Shown here piece by piece: positions 58,939 through 64,000 of a DNA stretch of 64,000 bases. The notes beneath the pieces were generated by a model. That model made no database searches, had not been told where the DNA came from, and worked only from the letters and a program-made list of their open reading frames with translations. Each line of letters opens with the position of its first letter. The first letter of the stretch is position 1. The translations under genes and the position numbers were made by a program. This DNA comes from Acidobacteriaceae bacterium (lineage in GTDB: Bacteria > Acidobacteriota > Terriglobia > Bryobacterales > Bryobacteraceae). Where the stretch lies: assembly GCA_019240475.1 (NCBI GenBank), contig JAFAYI010000026.1, positions 124,001 through 188,000 of the forward strand, in the 5' to 3' direction.

Positions 58939-60333
58939 ATGACAGTTCGCGCCGCCGCGCTGCTCGGCTTCCTGTCCGCGCTCGGCTGCATGGCGCAACA
59001 GCAATCACCGCCCGAAACACCGCCGCCGCAAGGGGGCGAAATTCCCCGTCAGCAGGAAAACACGGCGCCCGAACAACCGGAAGCCGAGCAGCGCTGGAAC
59101 CTCTTCTGGCAGGCAACCGAGATCGGCCAGTATCACGGCAAATTCCACTCGCCCTACGAGGGCGCCGACAGTCTCCAGGACACCACCGAATGGGGCGACT
59201 CGCTCACCAGCACGATCTTTTTCGGACTGCGGCTCGACGCTAACACGCAGCTCTATTTCAACCCGGAACTTTCGGGCGGCCGCGGCTTCAGCGACGTCGA
59301 CGGCATCGCCAACGCGCCGAACGGCGAACTGCCTCGCGTGGGCTCCGTTACTCCCAAGCCTTACCTCGCCCGGCTCTTTCTGCAGCATGATTTCGGTTGG
59401 GGCGCCGAACGCGAATCGTTTGAGAGTGAGGAAAATCAGTTGGCCGGCACGCGCCCGGTCGACCGCTACACCGTCGCGATCGGCAGGTTCACATTGACCG
59501 ATTTCTTCGATAACAACCGCTACACCCACGATCCGCGCACCCAGTTCATGGGCTGGGGCATCATGTACAACGGCGCTTGGGACTACCCCGCCGATACGCG
59601 CGGCTACACCTGGGCGCTCTTCCAGGAGTTGCACACCAAGCATTGGTCGTTCCGCTATGCCGCCGCCATGGAACCCAAGGTCGCAAACGGTCAACAGTTC
59701 GACCGCCGCGTCCTGCGCGACCGAGGCGACAACTTTGAACAGGAACGCCGATATTCCATCAGAAAGCATCCCGGCGCGATTCGCGCTCTCCAGTTCCTGC
59801 TGCACACCGATTCGGGAAGCTACCAGGAGGCTCTCAAACTCGCCGCCGAAACCGGAACCACTCCCAGCGTGATCGACACTCGCGCAGTAGGCCGCCTCAA
59901 GTATGGATTCGGGTTGAACCTCGAACAGGAGATCACGTCCGGCATCGGCGTCTTTTCGCGCCTCGGCTGGAACGACGGCAAGACAGAGTCCTTCGCCTTC
60001 ACCGCCATCGATAGGCTCGCCACCGCTGGTGTTTCGGTTACCGGCGCAAAATGGCGCCGCCGTTTCGATGTCGCGGCCACCGAACTGACGGTCAGCGGTC
60101 TTTCCAGAGTGCATGCCGAATACCTGGCCGCCGGCGGCCTGGACTTCTTGATCGGTGACGGCCGCCTGAACTACGGGCCCGAATATGTTTGGGAGAGCTA
60201 CTACAGCGTGCGCGTCGCCCCTGGGTTCTTCACAACCATCGATCTCCAGCACGTGGAAAATCCTGCCTACAACCAGGATCGCGGCCCAGTCTGGATTCCA
60301 AGCCTTCGCCTGCACCTGGAATTCGGCAGATAA
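58939..60333 (+). CDS. Carbohydrate porin (OprB-like)
   Basis: A 464-residue outer-membrane porin. A signal peptide ends at about residue 20 (CMAQQQ), followed by a Pro/Gln/Glu-rich linker, then a barrel with alternating hydrophobic strands. The segments YTVAIGRFTLTDFFDNNRYTHDPRTQF and FGWGIMYNGAWDYPADTRGYTWA are characteristic of OprB-type glucose/carbohydrate porins, and the chain ends with a terminal RLHLEFGR barrel strand. The gene follows the TonB receptor after 51 bases and may be co-transcribed. ATG 58939 is used; no strong ribosome site is seen. Confidence 0.88.
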   Translation: MTVRAAALLGFLSALGCMAQQQSPPETPPPQGGEIPRQQENTAPEQPEAEQRWNLFWQATEIGQYHGKFHSPYEGADSLQDTTEWGDSLTSTIFFGLRLDANTQLYFNPELSGGRGFSDVDGIANAPNGELPRVGSVTPKPYLARLFLQHDFGWGAERESFESEENQLAGTRPVDRYTVAIGRFTLTDFFDNNRYTHDPRTQFMGWGIMYNGAWDYPADTRGYTWALFQELHTKHWSFRYAAAMEPKVANGQQFDRRVLRDRGDNFEQERRYSIRKHPGAIRALQFLLHTDSGSYQEALKLAAETGTTPSVIDTRAVGRLKYGFGLNLEQEITSGIGVFSRLGWNDGKTESFAFTAIDRLATAGVSVTGAKWRRRFDVAATELTVSGLSRVHAEYLAAGGLDFLIGDGRLNYGPEYVWESYYSVRVAPGFFTTIDLQHVENPAYNQDRGPVWIPSLRLHLEFGR

Positions 60334-60418
60334 ATCGCCGCTCCAAACGCGTTCCCGCCCATCCAAATTCCCAAGCGCTACTCAAGGGCATCGGCGCTCC
60401 GCGGGCCAAAGTCGATGA

Positions 60419-60988
60419 CTAAGTCCCGGTAAAGCGGACCAGCTTGCTTCCCGGAATCCCCCGATATACGACAAAGCGGCGCTCCCATTGAGGTATGCGG
60501 CGTGCTTTCTGCCAGTCGCGTAGCGTGCGCCTCATCTCTGTCGATTTCTCGAACAACACGGTCGTGGGCGGCTGGAATGCGACGTGTCCTGTCTTCCCAC
60601 TTCGTCTTGCAATTAAGGGAACCATCGGAACTCGATTGCACAGGTAACCTGCGGCTGCTTCACTAACTGGTCCCACTCGTCTGGCGTAAATAGAGATCGC
60701 ATGTCTCAGCCAGCCTGCGAGTAGATCGTTATCCGGATTAATCAAGCTCGCGAATCCTTTGCGCCATTCGGCATCGTCGTTTGTGTTATGGCGGAATCGA
60801 TACCATGTCAATCCCAAGTTACGGCGGGCTCGGCTATGGCAAAGATCCGCATGTCCAGCGACGTATAACGCCATGGCCTTCTGCCGCGCCGCCCGTGTCG
60901 CGCTGAAATACCTCAGGTAGCGCCATAACGTCCGCGCAATGTCACCGCGGAACCGCCGTAACCGTCTGCGCCGATAACAGCTTTTCAA
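60419..60988 (-). CDS. Hypothetical protein next to the ATPase operon
   Basis: A 189-residue basic protein that I do not recognise. It has no signal peptide, is rich in Arg and Trp, and contains INPDNDLLAGWLRHAISIYARR and RRTLRDWQKARRIPQWERRF as its most structured parts (both probably helical). It begins with TTG. Codon choice is less GC-biased at third positions than in the neighbours. It is divergent from the secretion-ATPase-like gene, sharing a 106-base AT-rich space, which suggests a local accessory unit; it could be a regulator or partner, but this is only position-based. Confidence 0.5.
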   Translation of the reverse strand: MKSCYRRRRLRRFRGDIARTLWRYLRYFSATRAARQKAMALYVAGHADLCHSRARRNLGLTWYRFRHNTNDDAEWRKGFASLINPDNDLLAGWLRHAISIYARRVGPVSEAAAGYLCNRVPMVPLIARRSGKTGHVAFQPPTTVLFEKSTEMRRTLRDWQKARRIPQWERRFVVYRGIPGSKLVRFTGT

Positions 60989-61001
60989 AAGCGGACCGAT
61001 A

Positions 61002-61085
61002 TCTGCTAATTACATTGGAAATTTCTCTGCTAACGGCAGATTAGATCTATTTCTAGTTCACTATCGCTTAAACTGCTGATAGAAT
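61002..61085 (+). promoter_or_regulatory. Promoter and repeat-rich region before the two-ATPase operon
   Basis: TTCACT (61057-61062) and TAGAAT (61080-61085) are 17 bases apart and would start RNA about three bases before ATG 61095. Upstream, the octamer TCTGCTAA occurs at 61002-61009 and 61026-61033; the second copy opens an inverted repeat TCTGC-N5-GCAGA (61026-61040), next to the palindrome TAGATCTA (61042-61049). These may be operator sites for a regulator shared with the divergent gene. Confidence 0.45.
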
Positions 61086-61094
61086 ACTCAGGCT

Positions 61095-62390
61095 ATGAGC
61101 GCTTCCGTCAATCCTCTCGCCGACTGCTTGCCATCCGATCAGCCGGACGACTACACAGTAATCAGTAAGTCCCAGGCCGCGCTGGATTGGCTCGAGACGC
61201 AGCGCGATCAATCCTTGGCCAACTACCAGGATGCTCGATTGCAGTTGGTATCGTGTTTCGAAAGAAAAGCTGTCAGCGTAACAGTAAGAGGGAAAAATCC
61301 GGATTATCGCGGCGAATCTTCCGATTCCGAGGAGCGTCTCAAAAGTAAATATCGGCCGTCTTGCGAGGACAGCAAGGAAAATTTGAACACTGTTCATGAG
61401 ATCTGCCAAGCGGTGTACGACGTACTTCGGCTCGATGAAAACCGGGATGTGCATGGATTTCTGATCGTGTCGGGAACCACGAATTCTTTGAAGACGCAGC
61501 TTGCCCTCGGGTTGATTCATTTCTACCTGGAAGCGCGAATGCGTGAATGGCTGGCAAGTGGAAAGAAATTGAGAAAACCACATCTTGTGACGTGCGAAGA
61601 CCATATAGAGAAGTATTTTTTTAAACTCGATGACCTCAAACTCCTTGCGAACGCGCATCCCGTCGACCCGAAGAACTGCCCCTCACAGATCCAATGGCTC
61701 ACCAGCCCGGATCGTCCGGACTACACGCCTCGCCACAAGACAAAGGATTTAAAGGACGAGGCGCTGGCGACGGCGGTCGACAGCGCGCTCCGTATGACTC
61801 CGGCCGTGTTCTATGCCGGCGAGATTCGCAATCCCAAAGACTGGAAGAGTCTGTACCGTTTAGCGCAGTCGCACTTAGTGGTTTTGACGACCCACGCCTC
61901 GGGCCTGGTGAACACGTTCGAAATTCTCCGGGACAGGTTAAAGGCCAAATCTCCCGCGCAACACAGCGAGCTGGCGGAGTCGGTATTCGCCGTCGTGCAT
62001 ACGCGGACCGGGCCGCCGCTAGAGGCGCTGCCAATGGGGAACGGCGCAGGCGCTTCCAAGCAGCCAATCAAGTCGATCATTCCCACCTGCTGGCTGAACA
62101 CACCCATGAGCGTTTCGAGTTTTACCTCCGACGGTCTGGCTTCGCTGGTTGGCAAGTATTCGGATCTCACCTGGCGCTACCGCACGCCGAAACGCCATCC
62201 GGTCCAACTGCCGTATGCTGTGGGACGCCGTACGTTCGCCGAACTCCTGTTGGGACTCGCGAAGGGAGAGTTAGAATTCCAGGGACGCGGCGCCCCGCCC
62301 CAACCTCGGAGCATAAAGGTTGCTCTTTCGTCCGAATCCGAGAAGCGGTTCGTTCGCGAAACAACTGCATGGGATTTACGCGGGGAATAA
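61095..62390 (+). CDS. Divergent PilT/GspE-like secretion ATPase
   Basis: A 431-residue protein. An N-terminal helical part (1-115) leads to a P-loop-like GTTNSLKT (127-134), where the usual Gly before Lys is Leu; then VTCEDHIEKYF (165-175) like the Asp box of PilT (TIEDPIE), a Walker B/Glu region SALRMTPAVFYAGEIRNPKDW (230-250; Glu 243) and SHLVVLTTHASG (259-270) like the PilT His box. This order is that of the secretion ATPase superfamily, though overall similarity is low and the PAS-like N-terminal domain is missing. It is followed after four bases by a KaiC-like ATPase gene. Whether it hydrolyses ATP is uncertain. Confidence 0.7.
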   Translation: MSASVNPLADCLPSDQPDDYTVISKSQAALDWLETQRDQSLANYQDARLQLVSCFERKAVSVTVRGKNPDYRGESSDSEERLKSKYRPSCEDSKENLNTVHEICQAVYDVLRLDENRDVHGFLIVSGTTNSLKTQLALGLIHFYLEARMREWLASGKKLRKPHLVTCEDHIEKYFFKLDDLKLLANAHPVDPKNCPSQIQWLTSPDRPDYTPRHKTKDLKDEALATAVDSALRMTPAVFYAGEIRNPKDWKSLYRLAQSHLVVLTTHASGLVNTFEILRDRLKAKSPAQHSELAESVFAVVHTRTGPPLEALPMGNGAGASKQPIKSIIPTCWLNTPMSVSSFTSDGLASLVGKYSDLTWRYRTPKRHPVQLPYAVGRRTFAELLLGLAKGELEFQGRGAPPQPRSIKVALSSESEKRFVRETTAWDLRGE

Positions 62391-62394
62391 AGAG

Positions 62395-64000
62395 ATGAAT
62401 GGGATCCCTTCCAAACCTTCTATTTGTTTCGGCGTTCCGTCCCTCGACGACTTATTCGGGACTTTCAGCCTCTCCCACCGCGCCTATGGAGTTCCGGTAG
62501 AGGGAGACGAACAAACCAATCTCACACTCGTTGGACCGGATGGCTCAGGGAAGTCGCTGCTCGCCTTTCACCTCGCCTCTCGCTATGCGGCCGACTCGTT
62601 TTCCCGCGCCAAGGACGCACTTTCCCGCGCCAAGAAGGATACGAAGGCCAGCCCAGCGCTTTTTCTCCCGATCGTTCTTTACATTTCGACGGACCTCACT
62701 CTTGCAAAAGCCAGAAAGACGTGGAAGGCGTTCCGGCTCGATCGTCCGAACCTGCGAGAAATTCCGTTCCATCACGGAACCGTGAAGAGCGAGTCCGATC
62801 TGCAGGTGAACGCCGAAGATGTAAATCTTCCTGTTCCACTCATTTCGTTGGACCCGACTCACCAGGAGCCGCCGCCCAGTGAAGATCCGCCCCCGAGTAG
62901 CAAGACGGCGGCGAACAAGCAATCTCAAACCGATAAAGAGGCCGAAAACGGCGAGGCGAACGGCGAGAAATCGCAGAGTCTGGCCGAATATATCATCGAA
63001 TGCGGCGAACCAAGAACGGATATTTCGGTGGGTTTCATAGACCTGATCCGGCATCCGGTGGGCGATCTGTGGTCGTTCGCGACGCGGCTCTTGGCGTCCT
63101 TGCCGGCGAAAAATCCTGAACAGCATCTGGTGATTGTCGACAATGTCGACGGCTTTGAGGTGCTCATGGGTGAAGTGAACGCGTACGGCGACCGTTCCTC
63201 GCCGCGGGCGCGGATCATGCAAGTAGTAAGGGCGGCCGCCGGCAGGGCGCACCTGGCGTTCGTCTCCGAAGAGGGCGGATCGGGCGCGACGCCGTTGCGC
63301 GATATTTCCGACGTGGTTGTGCGGCTTCGTATCCAGGAAGAGTCCGGCTACCGCTACCGTTCCATTGAAATCGAAAAGGCGCGGGCGCAGGCCATACACC
63401 GGGGCGATCACTATTTCATGATCCGAACCGGCAGCGGCTCGACCACCGGTACGCAGGAAAACCCGGATGAGCCGCGAACGGCGAACGCGTACCTCCAGGT
63501 CATCACCTCCATCAACACTCTGAGCCGCCGCAGCATGAATGAACCCGCGGTTCTCATACCGGGACCGGCTATCAACCGCACGAAACGGGCAGGATTCGGG
63601 CTGGAGGCTTTGGACGAACTCTGCGGCGCCGGTCTGGAAACCGACAGTGGACCGTTGAAGAATGACACGGAGGGGCTTCAGTACGGAAGTCTCACGGCGA
63701 TTCTGGGCGATTCGAACACCCATAAGACCCCGCTGGCGGAAAGATTTCTATTACGGGGCTTTGAGTTGTTCGCGCAAAATCTGAACACCCTGTACAAGGA
63801 TTCGCGCGTACGGCCGGGGCCGGAAAGCGAGCTGCAAAAACTTGTAGACGCGATTGCGCCCCCAAAACCTTCCGCGGAACCTCAGCCGGACGAGTCCGCG
63901 CCGGAATCCAAAGAAAAATTTCAAAAGCAGTTGCAATCGGCCTTCGATGCTTCCGACAGACAAATTGGTTTTCTCAGCCTCTTGTTGCTGTCGGGCAAGA
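62395..64000 (+). CDS. Tandem KaiC/RecA-like ATPase (3' partial)
   Basis: At least 535 residues, running off the window. Domain 1 has a normal P-loop GPDGSGKS (47-54), Walker B LVIVDN (245-250) and the KaiC-type end block YRSIEIEKARAQAIHRGDHY (320-340), interrupted by a Pro/Glu/Lys-rich insertion at about 150-195. Domain 2 begins at FGLEALDELCG (401-411) with an altered P-loop GDSNTHKT (438-445), where the Gly before Lys is His. The layout matches KaiC or ArlH-like proteins. The ATG lies four bases after the preceding gene, whose partner it most likely is. Function unknown. Confidence 0.75.
   Translation, partial: MNGIPSKPSICFGVPSLDDLFGTFSLSHRAYGVPVEGDEQTNLTLVGPDGSGKSLLAFHLASRYAADSFSRAKDALSRAKKDTKASPALFLPIVLYISTDLTLAKARKTWKAFRLDRPNLREIPFHHGTVKSESDLQVNAEDVNLPVPLISLDPTHQEPPPSEDPPPSSKTAANKQSQTDKEAENGEANGEKSQSLAEYIIECGEPRTDISVGFIDLIRHPVGDLWSFATRLLASLPAKNPEQHLVIVDNVDGFEVLMGEVNAYGDRSSPRARIMQVVRAAAGRAHLAFVSEEGGSGATPLRDISDVVVRLRIQEESGYRYRSIEIEKARAQAIHRGDHYFMIRTGSGSTTGTQENPDEPRTANAYLQVITSINTLSRRSMNEPAVLIPGPAINRTKRAGFGLEALDELCGAGLETDSGPLKNDTEGLQYGSLTAILGDSNTHKTPLAERFLLRGFELFAQNLNTLYKDSRVRPGPESELQKLVDAIAPPKPSAEPQPDESAPESKEKFQKQLQSAFDASDRQIGFLSLLLLSGK
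62600..62634 (+). repeat. 21-base tandem duplication inside the KaiC-like gene
   Basis: TTTCCCGCGCCAAG occurs at 62600-62613 and again at 62621-62634, a period of 21 bases that keeps the frame and doubles the peptide SRAK. The copies are exact, so the duplication is recent; it adds seven residues to a surface-like segment after the first P-loop helix. Confidence 0.85.

Noticed and set aside
59005..60366. A 453-codon open frame on the minus strand across the porin gene
   Set aside because: It mirrors the porin reading frame in GC-rich DNA, has no family features, and the plus-strand frame has a signal peptide and porin motifs.
61068..61658. 196-codon minus-strand frame opposite the start of the PilT-like gene
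   Set aside because: Covers the promoter and the start of a better-supported gene; no motif or ribosome site supports it.

Overview
The window looks like chromosomal DNA from a GC-rich, didermic, heterotrophic soil-type bacterium, most likely an acidobacterium of the Solibacter/Bryobacter kind. The reasons are a giant MacB/FtsX-type permease directly behind its PadR regulator (the typical acidobacterial arrangement), a PEP-CTERM protein, tandem M13 peptidases, an FecR/DUF6600-type protein, TonB receptor and OprB porin genes, and a Tes-like radical SAM enzyme. This is inference from gene content; no rRNA or other taxonomic marker except rpsU is present.

Layout. 0-5.8 kb: a tightly coupled purine-degradation operon on the + strand (three-subunit xanthine dehydrogenase, 5' end cut by the window; OHCU decarboxylase; 5-hydroxyisourate hydrolase; uricase; a decayed antiporter tail; a PucG-like aminotransferase). 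5.9-9.6 kb: an unknown protein, a phosphohexomutase, and a MenC-family racemase/OSBS paired with a GNAT protein. 9.7-16.3 kb: a sedolisin protease, the iscS-mnmA-acyltransferase operon, a SAM hydroxide adenosyltransferase and a carotenoid membrane protein. 16.5-20.1 kb: a monocistronic Tes-like radical SAM gene with its own promoter and terminator, an exported protein, and rpsU. 20.2-23.4 kb: molybdate transporter modBC (no modA), thiE, an exported protein. 23.4-31.8 kb: S9 peptidase, carAB, a PEP-CTERM protein, a Gly/Tyr-repeat exported protein. 31.9-41.3 kb: membrane protein, permease/PadR pair with a palindromic operator, APC transporter, exported SH3-like and FecR-like proteins, an orphan histidine kinase. 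41.4-49.0 kb: M3 and two M13 peptidases, DedA, a small zinc-ribbon-like protein, a Nudix hydrolase. 49.1-60.3 kb: aconitase, argS, ferredoxin, an ABC exporter with a lipoprotein, TonB receptor, OprB porin. 60.4-64.0 kb: an accessory-looking segment.

How genes fit together. modBC would supply molybdate for the molybdopterin subunit of xanthine dehydrogenase. IscS supplies sulfur to MnmA for tRNA 2-thiouridine. The ABC ATPase, permease and lipoprotein genes are contiguous.

The best candidate for something undescribed is at 61.1-64.0 kb: a divergent PilT/GspE-like secretion ATPase followed 4 bp later by a two-domain KaiC/RecA-like ATPase that runs off the window. The first protein and the second domain of the next one share an unusual P-loop of the form GxxN(S/T)xKT, where the usual Gly before Lys is replaced. 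The pairing recalls the ArlI-ArlH (FlaI-FlaH) pair of archaeal filaments, but nothing downstream is visible. A second broad observation is a recurring TA(C/G/T)(A/G)AT box 4-13 nt from start codons that lack good ribosome binding sites, suggesting common leaderless transcription.

No rRNA, tRNA, CRISPR array, insertion sequence or transposase was seen. No gap between genes exceeds 300 bases.
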